From positions 1,054,001 through 1,118,000 of the forward strand of contig JANJXV010000262.1 in NCBI GenBank assembly GCA_024803745.1: a stretch of 64,000 bases of DNA. Direction: 5' to 3'. Source of the stretch: Megascapheus bottae. Taxonomy: Eukaryota; Chordata; Mammalia; Rodentia; Geomyidae. How positions within the stretch are numbered: the first letter of the stretch is position 1; the number at the start of each line of letters is the position of its first letter. Shown here piece after piece: positions 26,301 to 36,480 of the stretch. The translations under genes and the position numbers were made by a program. Below the pieces are notes generated by a model, which saw only the letters and a list, made by a program, of their open reading frames with translations, did no database searches and had not been told where the DNA came from.

Positions 26301-27061
26301 TAGAATGGAGGTGTGTGAATTCATAGAATGGAGGTGTGTGAAATCACAGGATGGAGGTGTGTGAAGACACAGAATGGAGGTGTGTAAAGTCACAGAGTGG
26401 AGGTGTGTGAAGTCACAGAATGGAGGTGTGTGAAGACAGAGAATGGAGGTGTGTGAAGTCACAGGATGGAGGTGTGTGAAGTCAGAATAGAGGTGTGCAA
26501 AGTCATAGAATGGAGGTGTGTGAAGTCAGAATGGAGGTGTGTGAACTCATTGAATGGATGTGTGTGAAGTCAAAATGGAGGGGTGTGAAGTCATAGAATG
26601 GTGGTTTTTGAAGTCACAGAATGGAGGTGTGTGAAGTCATAGAATGGATGTTTCTGAAGTAAGAATGAAGGTGTGTGAAGTCATTGAATGGAGGTGTGTG
26701 AAGTCAAAATTGAGGTGTGTGAACTCATAGAATGGAGGTATGTGAGCTCATAGAATGGAGGTGTGTGGTGTCATGGAATGGATGTGTGTGAAGTCAAAGA
26801 ATGGAGTTGTGTGTAGTCAAACAATGGAGGTTTGTGAAGTCACAGAATGGAGGTCTGTGAATTCACAGAATGGAAGTGTGTGAAGTCAAAATGGAGGTGT
26901 GTGAAGTCAAAGAATGGAGGTGTGTGAAGTCAAAGGATGGAGGTGTGTGAAGTCAAAATTGTGGTGTGTGAAGTCACAAATGGAGGTGTGTGAAGTCACA
27001 GATGGGAGGTGTGTGAAGTCACAGAACGGAGATGTGTGAAGTCACAATGGAGGTGTGAGAG
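20301..27061 (+). repeat. Diverged higher-order block E, cut by a provirus
   Basis: From about 22380 the order of variant units again follows block A (positions about 2.7-5.3 kb, then 1-1.2 kb). It then passes into the type seen in blocks C/D (about 25.9-27.06 kb). More substitutions separate it from the other blocks, so it looks like the oldest copy here. The stretch 20301-22380 is a further mixture of the same units. The array breaks off in the middle of a unit, after GGTGTGAGAG, where the LTR begins. Boundaries are approximate. Confidence 0.65.
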
Positions 27062-27266
27062 TGTTGGGGACTGACTGTGGGGTCAGTGACCTTGGACCTG
27101 CACAATTGAGTACACAAGGAAGTAAGCTCTTATCATGATTTTGGGCTGTGTCAATAGCTTCTCATTTAACCTGTTTGGGACTTGATAGCTTCTCATTCAA
27201 CCTATTTCAGACTTGATAGTGTTTGTATGAATGTAGCCCCTGGCAGTTCCCTAGTTTAAAGATGTG

Positions 27267-27274
27267 TATTTAAG
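27267..27274 (+). promoter_or_regulatory. TATA-like box of the ERV-1 5' LTR
   Basis: TATTTAAG lies about 20 bases upstream of the AATAAA signal, the usual compact LTR arrangement. The same box is in the 3' LTR, and as TATTTAAGG on the minus strand of the ERV-2 LTR. Its role is inferred from position only. Confidence 0.6.
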
Positions 27275-27287
27275 ATTGAGAACTGGA

Positions 27288-27293
27288 AATAAA
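27288..27293 (+). promoter_or_regulatory. Poly(A) signal AATAAA in the 5' LTR
   Basis: Canonical AATAAA inside the LTR, presumably in R. The corresponding site in the 3' LTR (34971-34976) reads AATATA, so the canonical signal survives only in the upstream copy. Confidence 0.7.
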
Positions 27294-27464
27294 CTGGGCT
27301 ACGGTCTTGGGCAAAAGGCTTCTTAAGCTGTGGCTCCTGATTTGGGCTGTAGCCCTCCTGAACCCCATCTGTTTGTCTCTCTTCTAATTTTTCCTAGTCC
27401 TTGCCCCCTATTTCAGGAACCCCAATCTGCGAACCCTGGTTTGCTGCCGGTTGGCCCCGGCATC

Positions 27465-27482
27465 TGGCGCCCGAACAGGGAC
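27465..27482 (+). promoter_or_regulatory. Primer binding site, tRNA-Lys3 type
   Basis: TGGCGCCCGAACAGGGAC begins two bases after the LTR end. It is the 18-base complement of the 3' end of tRNA-Lys3, the primer known for MMTV and lentiviruses. The same 18 bases occur in ERV-2. Confidence 0.93.
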
Positions 27483-27589
27483 CCTGAAAATCTGGGACGA
27501 AGGTGAAGGACCCCTCCCTGTGGTGAGTAACACATCGTAGGACTATTAAGAGAAGATCTTAAGAGAGTGTATAGTCAGGAGTAAAAATT
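27483..27589 (+). other. Untranslated leader with a candidate splice donor
   Basis: Leader of about 107 bases between primer site and gag start. TGGTGAGTAA at 27521-27530 resembles a splice donor (GT at 27523) and is conserved in ERV-2. Without env there is no clear acceptor partner, so splicing is unproven. Confidence 0.45.
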
Positions 27590-28192
27590 ATGGGTCAAGT
27601 TAATAGCTATATGTCATATTTACCGATCTTAACAGGCCTACTTGAAGCCCACGGAATGTGGTTGGAAAAAGGGGTGCTTCAGAGCTTCCTACAGTTTCTC
27701 GAGGAGGCATGCCCGAGGTCTATAGAGGAGGAATTCCAAAAAGCCTGGCAGCAGATAGGAAGAAGAATTAAAGATTATTATAATGTATATGGCCCCAAAA
27801 AGACCCCAGTAGAGGCTATTGATGTATGGAATTTAGTAAGTGAAGGCATAGATCCTCAACATGAGAATGCTGAACTTGAATTAAGGGAACTTTATGAATT
27901 AAAGGACCCTTCTGAAAAACCTGAGGCTGAGCCATATGCCGCAGCCCAAGAAAGTCTAAGTGAGATCTTGAAAATGGAACAACAACCAGTAGATATTGAG
28001 TATCAGAATTCAAATTTGAATATGAGGGAGGAAAGTTATGATGAGCCGATGGAGGACCGGATAGCTACGATAGAAAAGAGGTTAGAAGAAATCCTACATC
28101 TACTATCTAAAATGGGGAAAGAGCAGAGAGCCCCCCCAGAAGTAGGAAGGAGATATGACCCTCAGGCCACTATGGCATTCTCGGGATGCTAG
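27590..28192 (+). pseudogene. gag of ERV-1, matrix portion, truncated
   Basis: Frame of 200 codons beginning MGQVNS, a typical N-myristoylation start for membrane targeting of Gag. Residues 1-100 correspond to a betaretroviral matrix domain, followed by an acidic linker. The first 195 or so residues match the ERV-2 Gag with only a few changes. After DPQATM the frame runs into unrelated codons and a stop, because about 937 bases present in ERV-2 (36665-37601), covering the capsid region, are missing here. The start is chosen because it is the first ATG after the leader and gives the myristoylation motif. Such a product could bind membrane but not build a core. Confidence 0.9.
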
Positions 28193-28541
28193 ACCCCCAG
28201 GGCGTTGCTTTTCTTGTGGACAAATAGGACATTGGATGACGCAATGCCCACGCCAGGCCAGGCAAAAGAGAGAAAAATCACCTGGCACATGTCCACGCTG
28301 TGGTAAAGGGAAGCACTGGGCTAAAGATTGCAGGTCAAGAACAGATCGCAATGGCCGCCCGCTTTCGGGAAACTGGAGAGGGGGCCAGCCTCTGGCCCCG
28401 CAAAACCATGGGGCAGTCCCTCCCTCTTCTCGGCCACAAGTGCATCTTCTAACAACCCCCCAAGATCAGTCTCCAGCCTCCTCCGTGCCACCCCAGGCAG
28501 TGCAGGATTGGACCTCTGTTCCTCCACCTGCTCAGTATTGA
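28186..28541 (+). pseudogene. gag of ERV-1, nucleocapsid portion
   Basis: Continuation of gag after the internal deletion, now in a different frame from the matrix part. It has two CCHC zinc knuckles, CFSCGQIGHWMTQC and [14 protein letters not shown], which bind viral RNA in nucleocapsid. A proline- and serine-rich tail follows, ending at a stop at 28541 that matches the Gag end of ERV-2. It has no start of its own tied to the gag initiator, so it would be translated only by internal initiation. It overlaps the following frame and carries the frameshift site at 28367. Confidence 0.85.
28367..28399 (+). promoter_or_regulatory. Gag-to-Pro -1 ribosomal frameshift signal
   Basis: Slippery heptamer GGGAAAC at 28367-28373 is in the right phase (G GGA AAC in the nucleocapsid frame). 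A 7-base spacer follows, then a perfect 8-bp stem GGGGCCAG/CTGGCCCC (28381-28388 with 28392-28399) around a 3-base loop. The dUTPase-Pro-Pol frame is exactly -1 to it. The same heptamer and stem are in ERV-2. Stimulated -1 frameshifting at this kind of site is established for betaretroviruses. A pseudoknot partner was not identified. Confidence 0.85.
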
Positions 28542-30148
28542 CCGCAGAGATGGGGACACAGGCTCTCCCCACGGGGGTCTTCGGTCCCCTTCCCCCAGGA
28601 GTGGCTGGATTGCTGTTAGGGCGAAGTAGCTCAGCCCTTAAAGGGATACAGATTACACCTGGCAACATTGACCAGGATTTTACTGGAGAAATCAAAGTTA
28701 TGGCCTCTGCACCGAAACACGTGGTATCGATCCCAGCCGGTCAAAAATTGGCACAACTAATACTCGTCCCTTTACCCCCCGGGGAGACTGCTAATTCCCC
28801 ATGTGGACAGAGAGGATTTAGATCTTCTGATATCTATTGGGTACAAGGCATAAAACAAGAGAGGCCTGAGATGACTATATTTATACAAGAAAAGCCCTTT
28901 AAAGGAATATTAGACACTGGAGCAGATGTGTCTGTGATATCTAAAAAACATTGGCCAGCCCAATGGCCCCTGACAACCTCTATGACTTCCCTACAGGGGG
29001 TTGGGCAAGCAACTGACCCACAGCAGAGCAGTGCGATCCTTGTTTGGAGAGATGAGGAAGGGCACTCTGGTCATTTTCAGCCATTTGTCTTGGATCATCT
29101 GCCAATTAATTTATGGGGTCGTGATATCATGGAAAAAATGGGAGTGTATATGTTTAGTCCTAGTGCTGCAGTCACTAAGCAGTTACTTGATCAAGGCCTC
29201 CTCCCCTTTAGGGGACTAGGCCGAGCAGCACAGGGGGAGCTAGAGCCACTCCAACCCCAGTCTCACCCTAGGAGACAAGGATTAGGGTATCCCTTGACGG
29301 GAGCTGTCGTTTGCCCTCCCCCTCATGCTGATCCCATAAATTGGCTCTCTGAACAACCGGTATGGGTTGAACAGTGGCCTCTTTCACTAGAAAAGATCAT
29401 TGCAGTACAGCAGCTGGTACAGGAACAGCTGGACTTGGGGCATGTGGCCCCTTCTAACTCTCCATGGAATTCTCCAATTTTTGTTATAAAGAAAAAGTCA
29501 GGTAAATGGAGGCTGTTACAGGATTTGAGAAAAATAAATGCCACAATGGAACTGATGGGGGCCCTACAGCCTGGCTTGCCTTCACCCATGGCAATCCCAA
29601 AGGATACTTATAAGATTATTATAGATTTGAAGGATTGTTTCTATACTATACCCCTGGCGCCTCAAGACTGTAAGCGCTTTGCCTTCAGCGTCCCCTCTGT
29701 TAATTTTAAAGAACCCATGAAGCGATATCACTGGCTTGTGCTCCCACAGGGCATGGCAAATAGCCCAACTTTATGTCAAAGTTTTGTAGCTAGAGCCATT
29801 TCTTCCACTCGTGAAAAATTTTCTTCTGTTTATATTGTTCATTATATGGATGACATCTTGTTGGCTTGTTCTGACCCTATCGTCGTACGACAAGCCTTTG
29901 GACAACTAAAGCAAGATCTGAGCCTCTTTGGCCTTATAATAGCAGCTGAAAAGGTTCAGGAACACCCCCCTTTTACATATCTAGGCCATATATTAGGCCC
30001 ACACTATTTTAAAACCCAAAAAATACAATTAAAAACTTCACACTTAAGAACTCTTCATGATTTTCAGCAATTCTTAGGAGATATAAATTGGCTTCGGCCT
30101 TATCTAAAGCTCTCCACAGGAGAGTTAAAACCCCTTTTGATCTCTTAA
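28371..30148 (+). pseudogene. dUTPase-protease-reverse transcriptase frame of ERV-1
   Basis: One open frame entered by frameshift; the ATG at 28328 lies upstream in the overlap and is probably not used. Order: dUTPase with PGSAGLDL and a GRSS motif (about 28480-28800); aspartic protease with catalytic DTGA at 28913-28924 and a following G-rich tail; then reverse transcriptase (from about 29350) with LPQG and catalytic YMDD at 29843-29854. Protease and RT share one frame, so only one frameshift is needed, unlike MMTV-type viruses with separate pro and pol frames. The frame ends early at 30148: RT connection sequence continues in another frame, pointing to a single-base length change in the CCCCTTTT area near 30130. 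Catalytic residues visible in this part look intact. Confidence 0.92.
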
Positions 30149-30741
30149 AAGGAGATACCAACCCTACATCCTTGCGCGAATTAAATCCTGACGCCAAGAG
30201 GGCCATCCAAATTGTAGAAAAGGCAATTTCCCAGCAACAAATGACCTATTGTGACTATTCTAAACCCTGGGGAGTTTACATTTTAGCTACTTCTCACTCC
30301 CCAACTGCTGTATTGTGGCAGGATGGCCCACTTTTATGGCTTTATCTACCATCAACACCCGGCAAAGTGTTGACCCCCTACTACGAATTGGTAGCTAATT
30401 TGATACATATGTGCCGAGTGGATTCCCGTAAATATTTAGGTCAGGAACCTCATTTTATCTGTGTCCCATATAATCTACAACAACAAGATTGGCTATTTGC
30501 CCATTGTGATTCTTGGGCCATTGCTTGGGCCAATTATACGGGGAAAATTTTGCATCACTACCCGTCTAACAAACTTCTCCAATTTGCTGCGTGTCATACG
30601 TTTCTATTTCCTTCCATAGTACAGGCCTCGCCTTTATCTTCTGCTGCTTTGGTATTTACAGATGGATCCTCTAATGGAAAGGCTGCTTTGACCATTAATG
30701 GGAAAACTCAATCTTGGGTTACGGGTTTTTCCTCCGCCTAA
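30137..30741 (+). pseudogene. pol of ERV-1: RT connection and start of RNase H
   Basis: Continuation of pol in a shifted frame: it resumes with FDLLKG just after the break near 30130. It covers the RT connection and the first part of RNase H, including the FTDGSSNG strand with its catalytic Asp. It stops at TAA 30739-30741, inside RNase H. The next frame continues immediately in the same phase, so this is a simple premature stop rather than a gene boundary. Confidence 0.88.
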
Positions 30742-31917
30742 GAGGTGGAATTAGAGGCTGTTTTACAAGCACTCGTCCTGTTACAAGACGAGCCCTTTAA
30801 CTTATACTCAGACAGTCAATATGTAATTCGTGCTCTTCAAGTCATAGAAACTGTTCCCTTTATTGGAACTACTAACTCCAATATTCAGACCCAATTTCGC
30901 CAAGTACAAACTTTGCTTTGTTCTCGCAACCACCCCTGTTTTTTTGGCTTTGTTCGAGCTCACACTAATCTTCCTGGCCCTTTAAGTGAGGGCAATGCAG
31001 TTACTGACTCAGCCACCAGAGTTTACTTAACTCAGGTTGAACTTGCTAAGCAGTCACATGCCATCCATCATCAAAACAGCCGAGCCTTGCGCCGACAGTT
31101 TAAATTATCTAGAGAAGCGGCACGTCAAATAGTTAAGACTTGCTCCAACTGTGTCCCTTTTTCACCAGCCCCCCATTTAGGTATAAATCCACGAGGACTG
31201 CTTTCTAATCACATTTGGCAGATGGATGTCACACATGTTCCATCATTTGGCCGATTAAAATATGTCCATGTTACTGTAGATACTTATTCTAATTTTATCT
31301 TGGCCACCCCCCTTGCTGGGGAAGCCACTAAACATTGTATCTCTCACTGCATTCGATGCTTTGCTGTGATGGGGATTCCCTCGCAAATAAAAACAGATAA
31401 TGGCCCTGGCTATGCAAGCCGAGCATTTCAATCCTTCTCCCATTCCTATAATATCACTCATATTACAGGCATTCCTTACAATCCTCAAGGTCAAGGCATT
31501 GTGGAGAGAGCTAATGGATTATTAAAACATCAAATTGCTAAAATACAGAAAGGAGAGTCATATCCCGCTCCCCCTGTGAATATACTTAATCATGCTTTAT
31601 TTGTTTTAAATTTTTTGAATTTGGATTCAAATAATTTATCTGCTGCTCAGCGATTCTGGGAAAAAAGAGCGCAGCGTCCTTTTGCCTTAGTAAAGTGGAA
31701 GGATCCCCTAACTGGTGCTTGGCATGGACCCGATCCTGTTCTAACCTGGGGTCGAGGGCATGTATGTGTTTTTTCACAAGGAGAAAATGACGCCCGCTGG
31801 CTGCCTGAACGCTGCGTTCGGATCGTGGAGAGTGACAGTGGCCATCCAAGCAGCGACTCACTGGGCCTACACCCCCAACCCTCCAGTGGTGCATCCTGCG
31901 ACGTGGGAAGGACCTGA
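30742..31917 (+). pseudogene. pol of ERV-1: rest of RNase H and integrase
   Basis: Same phase as the preceding piece, continuing after the TAA. RNase H goes on with the Glu helix and the YSDSQYV Asp. Integrase follows, with an N-terminal HHCC zinc module (the two His in SHAIHH, Cys in CSNC) and a catalytic core showing MDVTH, KTDNGPG and GIVERAN, the D-D-E residues. A C-terminal domain with GPDPVLTWGRG is followed by a stop at 31917. Integrase appears complete, but it cannot be made as part of an uninterrupted Pol here. The homologous portion of ERV-2 is absent from the window. Confidence 0.9.
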
Positions 31918-34254
31918 GTTATTTGTGCATGTCAATTGGGACTGCTACTGATCCACTTGTTCCACACATTCATATGAGCTGTGTTTCTCCCCCTTTTACT
32001 ATTATGTAGGGACCTTTTAACATATTCATTGACTCTACACAATTTAATATGTGACATTATTTTGTCTTTACCATCCCTCTTCTTAATAACCTTTTTGTAA
32101 AAGATGCCCAGGTGAAAAGCAAAGGCCTCCAGAGGTAAGTAGAAGTCGGCCGACCCTCTTGTATGTCTGCGTTTTATTTTATTTTATTTTTGTTTGTTTG
32201 TTTGAAAAGGTGCACTGTGGGCCTAAAACAGAGGCCTGGGTGGTCAAGGGACGCCTTGACCCCCCCTCCCCTTCTGAGTTTCTTGTCGATAACAAGGCTT
32301 ACCTGAGAGTCCCACCAGCAAGACATGTCTAAATCTAAAAATAACTGTTTGGGGAAAACATTCATTTGAGCTCATGTTTTTTGTGTTAAGTGTATCTGAT
32401 TGAGTCCAATTTTCTTGTTACATGTCAATGTCTGATTATTTAAAAGTCTCCGTTTCTCTGTCTTGTTCGTGTTACATGTTTTTCCTTGTCCAGTTTTGTC
32501 TTTAAAATTGGTACCATTTCTAAGTATGGATCCTTATGGGTTTTCTGTGCATACTCAAGCACACATCCTTGTTATTTTTTTGAACATTTCTGGGCCTAGC
32601 ATGGCCGCTCCCCCATGTCTGCAGTTGTAACAAGCCCTGGAAAAATAAATTCCAGCTAAGTTGCCTTGCAAAAAGTTTTGTTTTGAACTTGGTTCTCATC
32701 TGTAAGAGTAAAATTGGCAAAACTCTCTTGACACAAACTTCCGGAAATTGAACGGCCGATATTAATTTTGCGCGCTTTATGATCTTTGAGTATGAATGTG
32801 TGTGAATGAGTGAGTGAACATGTTCAGGGTTAAATTGTCAGCATGCTGTATAAAACAATGGATAAATTTATACTTAAAGACAATTGGGTAAATCTAAGCT
32901 TAAAACTTCAACAAAAATATTAGGTTTGAATGTTTACTATGCCTCAAAGGATTATTGCATTGTCTTAAAGAAAAACTGGTAAATGTTATTCTAGATCCTG
33001 AAATCTGCATTTTATTGCAAGGTATACAGCTGTTTACACTGTAAACATTGTATCCTGTTTAGCACAGAGGTATTAGGGAATTTGGGATTTATTACCTTAA
33101 ATTAAAATTTGGAGACATGTATTAGAGATTTAAATGTAAAATTGTTCATTAACGTCAGAAACTTTGTCTGTCTGTCTTTTCTTGCAAACTGACACTAGAA
33201 ATCTAATGGTAAAATGTGAATAATGTGATTAGTATTTTAAAGGAATGTTTAAAGGTTTATCTCTGTATGATTTGGTTTCATGTTACTGGATTGCTTCTAA
33301 AAGGAGGCCTGAAGGCAAAGGGCGTTCCTTGAGCCCAAGGAGACCTGGAGAAAAGGGAGTGCCTTGAGCCCTTAAAGGTTTTTCAAATGCAAATGAAGAC
33401 TAAAATGTTAAGTGTTTAAGTTTAAAAAGTGTAAACGTTTTAAAGAACATTAGAATTGGGTTTCTGAATAATATTTGAAAGTGAAGTTGTCTTAAATGTT
33501 TTAAGAAAGAGAAAAAGGGAAAATCAGGACTACCAAAATAACTTCCAGCTAGCCCATGGAGAAGTACAGCAATCCTTATTCAGATGTAACTTTGGCTTTT
33601 ACCAGGTTCTAGGTAAGCTCATGCTTAGAGACTATTTCTGTGTTGACCACCTTGTTGCTTTAATTGGAGTAACGTGGGCTTTTGTAGGACTCACTGATCT
33701 GAAAACTGCAGTTCTGAGCCAACCCCGGGCAAAGCAAAGTCCCTGTGAGACTGTGGTGTCTAATCTGGCAGCAGAGTGCTAATTGAGGCAGAGTTGCTTT
33801 GGAGCTCAAAGTGGCAGAGTGCTAGCCTTGAGCTGGAGAGCTGAGGGACAGTACCCAGACCCCGAGTTCAAGTCCAGCAACCAAGCAAGTGAAATGCCCA
33901 TGGGATGTTTATCCCTGTGCTGAGAGACACTACTGGGACTATGAAGTATCCAGATGCAGAAAGCCTCTGCGGTGATGGCAGAGATGGTGTCAGATCCTAG
34001 AGTCACTCGTGCTTGGCCATTCAATATTATTCAGAGCCGGGAGGTCATAGAATAGTTTGTAAGCATGCCTTACTAATGCCCATGCCTTTCATAACTGGGC
34101 AGGAACTTGTCAATCATCTGTGATAGTGGTAGTTTAAAGTTCTAACTGAGTAAAGTTTGATTTGACTCCAGCCACAAATTCAGGAAAGTTTGTGGATCTG
34201 ACAACTAAAGCATTGTTTAAGGTTGCAGAGATTTAGTTCCCCAGACAATCAGGA
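31918..34254 (+). other. ERV-1 region after pol without a recognisable viral gene
   Basis: About 2.3 kb between the pol stop and the RPS2 fragment. No envelope motif (furin site, fusion peptide, transmembrane anchor) and no long open frame is visible on either strand. It is A/T-rich with several T runs (for example 32173-32206). A pair of similar GAGCCC-containing phrases lies near 33300-33380, and a SINE piece near 33791-33885. It could be decayed env, acquired host DNA, or a non-coding segment such as class II elements without env often carry. I cannot decide between these. Confidence 0.6.
33791..33885 (+). repeat. SINE fragment (Geo-like right monomer) inside ERV-1
   Basis: GGCAGAGTGCTAGCCTTGAG followed by a GAGTTCAAGTCCAGCAA end matches the right-hand unit of the SINEs at 46796 and 61247. 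There is no left tRNA-like monomer and no clear A-tail, so it is either an old insertion or sequence acquired together with the surrounding non-viral DNA. Confidence 0.65.
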
Positions 34255-34625
<371 letters not shown>

Positions 34626-34730
34626 GAGAAGAGAATTAGACCAAGGGACCAAAGTCATTTTTGGAAAATGTGACAGGATAATTAGGGGTATAGAAAAGAG
34701 TAAAAATTGCACTTGTGTTTCTTTTAAAAT

Positions 34731-34744
34731 AAAGACGGGGGAGA
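34731..34744 (+). promoter_or_regulatory. Polypurine tract of ERV-1
   Basis: AAAGACGGGGGAGA directly precedes the 3' LTR, the position expected for the plus-strand primer of reverse transcription. One C interrupts the purines. Confidence 0.8.
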
Positions 34745-35145
34745 TGTTGGGGACTGACTGTGGGGTCAGTGACCTTGGACCCGCACAATTGAGTACACAA
34801 GGAAGTAAGCTCTTATCATGATTTTGGGCTGTGTCAATAGCTTCTCATTTAACCTGTTTGGGACTTGATAGCTTCTCATTCAACCTATTTCAGACTTGAT
34901 ACTGTTTGTACGAATGTAGCCCCTGGCAGTTCCCTAGTTAAAAGATGTGTATTTAAGATTGAGAACTGGAAATATACTGGGCTACGGTCTTGGGCGACAG
35001 GCTTCTTAAGCTGTGGCTCCTGATTTGGGCTGTAGCCCTCCTGAACCCCATCTGTTTGTCTCTCTTCTAATTTTTCCTAGTCCTTGCCCCCTATTTCAGG
35101 AACCCCAATCTGCGAACCCTGGTTTGCTGCCGGTTGGTCCCGGCA
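34745..35145 (+). repeat. 3' LTR of ERV-1
   Basis: 401 bases, TGTTGGGGACTG to GTCCCGGCA. It differs from the 5' LTR at about 8 positions by eye (about 2%), including the change of AATAAA to AATATA at 34971-34976. Its last base is joined directly to the minus-strand ERV-2 RT sequence. Confidence 0.95.
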
Positions 35146-36480
35146 AGAGGGGACGCTGAAGGCAAAGCGCTTACAGTCTTGAGGCGCGAGGGGTATAGTA
35201 TAGAAACAATCCTTCAAATCTATAATAATCTTATAAGTATCCTTTGGATTTGCCATGGGGGAAGGCAAGCCGGGCTGTAAGGCTCCCATCAGTTCCATAG
35301 TTGCATTTATCTTTCTCAGATCCTGTAACAGCCTCCATTTACCTGACTTTTTCTTTATAACAAAAATTGGAGAATTCCATGGAGAGTTAGAAGGGGCCAC
35401 ATGTCCCAAGTCTATCTGTTCCTGTACCAGCTGATGAACTGCAATGATCTTTTCTAGAGAAAGAGGCCACTGTTCGACCCATACCGGTTCTTCCGAGAGC
35501 CAATTTATGGGATCAGCATGAGGGGCAGGACAAACAACAGCCCCCGTTAAAGAATACCCTAATCCTTGTCTCGTAGGGTGAGACTGGGGTTGGAGTGGCT
35601 CTAGTTCCCCCTGTGCTGCTCGGCCTAGTCCCCTAAAGGGGAGGAGGCCTTGATCAAGTAACTGCTTAGTGACCGTAGCACTAGGACTAAACATATACAC
35701 TCCCATTTTTTCCATGATATCACGACCCCATAAATTAATTGGCAGATGATCCAAGACAAATGGCTGAAAATGACCAGAGTGCCCTTCCTCATCTCTCCAA
35801 ACAAGGATCGCACTGCTCTGCTGTGGGTCAGTTGCTTGCCCAATCCCCTGTAGGGAAGTCATAGAGGTTGTCAGGGGCCATTGGGCTGGCCAATGCTTTT
35901 TAGATATTACAGACACATCCGCTCCTGTGTCTAATATTCCTTTAAAGGGTTTTTCTTGTATAAATATAGTCATCTCAGGCCTCTCTTGTTTTATGCTTTG
36001 TACCCAATAGATATCAGAGGATCCAAATCCTCTCTGTCCACATGGGGCAGAAGAATTAGCAGTCTCCCCATGAGATAAAGGCACAAGTATTAGTTGTGCT
36101 AATTTTTGACCGGCTGGGATTGATACTACATGTTTCGGGGCAGAGGCCATAACTTTGATTTCTCCAGTGAAATGCTGGTCAATTTTGCCAGGTGTAATCT
36201 GTATCCCTTTAAGGGCTGAGCTACTTCGCCCTAACAGCAATCCAGCCACTCCCGGGGGAAGGGGACCGAAGACCCCCGTGGGGAGAGCTTGTGTCCCCAT
36301 CTCTGGGGTCAATACTGAGCAGGTGGAGGAACAGAGGTCCAATCCTGCGCTGCCTGGGGTGGCACGGAAGAGGCTGGAGACTGATTTTGGGGGGTTGTTA
36401 GAAGATTTACTTGTGGCCGAGAAGACGGAGGGACTGCCCCATGGTTTTGCGGGGCCAGAGGCTGGCCCCTTCTCCAGTTT
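35146..36480 (-). pseudogene. dUTPase-protease-RT frame of ERV-2, truncated in RT
   Basis: Open frame in the -1 phase relative to gag, entered at the GTTTCCC complement (36477-36483). It contains dUTPase ([12 protein letters not shown]), protease with DTGA at 35920-35931 and the first 110 or so residues of RT, ending after FAFSVPS. Beyond that the reading frame runs into the ERV-1 LTR on its antisense side for about 20 meaningless codons, to a stop at 35077. There is no YMDD. Relative to ERV-1 it has a few substitutions and a two-residue insertion (SAPCGQ against SPCGQ context). The visible part is otherwise open. Confidence 0.9.

Larger units (their letters stand above)
1..27061 (+). repeat. 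23-bp satellite array with higher-order repeats
   Basis: The whole stretch is a tandem array of a unit of about 23 bases that reads GAAGTCAYAGAATGG followed by AGGTGTGT, with frequent 21- and 22-base variants (for example GAAGTCAGAATGG units lacking two bases). That gives roughly 1,200 units, and the array runs off the left edge. The plus strand is very poor in C (usually one or two per unit, in GTCA/GTCACAG) and rich in G, A and T. Variant units recur in fixed order over kilobases, so there is higher-order structure (see separate entries). The array stops abruptly at the 5' LTR of a provirus. I see no gene in it. Reading frames of 60-85 codons occur, but they only reflect the scarcity of stops in some phases. 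The satellite name is unknown to me. Confidence 0.97.
27062..27462 (+). repeat. 5' LTR of ERV-1
   Basis: Starts TGTTGGGGACTG and ends CCCCGGCA, two bases before the primer site. It matches 34745-35145 over the full 401 bases with about 8 differences. U3 contains a partly duplicated motif (GACTTGATAG with CTTCTCATT). A TATA-like box and an AATAAA signal are present (separate entries). Confidence 0.95.

Noticed and set aside
1..27061. CRISPR-like regular repeat array
   Set aside because: Units are directly adjacent with no unique spacers, and the context is mammalian.
28103..28695. Minus-strand frames across gag/pro of ERV-1 (and their mirror in ERV-2)
   Set aside because: Shadows of the nucleocapsid and dUTPase frames; no independent features.
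31918..34254. Envelope gene
   Set aside because: No signal peptide, cleavage site, fusion peptide or membrane anchor and no frame longer than about 70 codons that resembles one.
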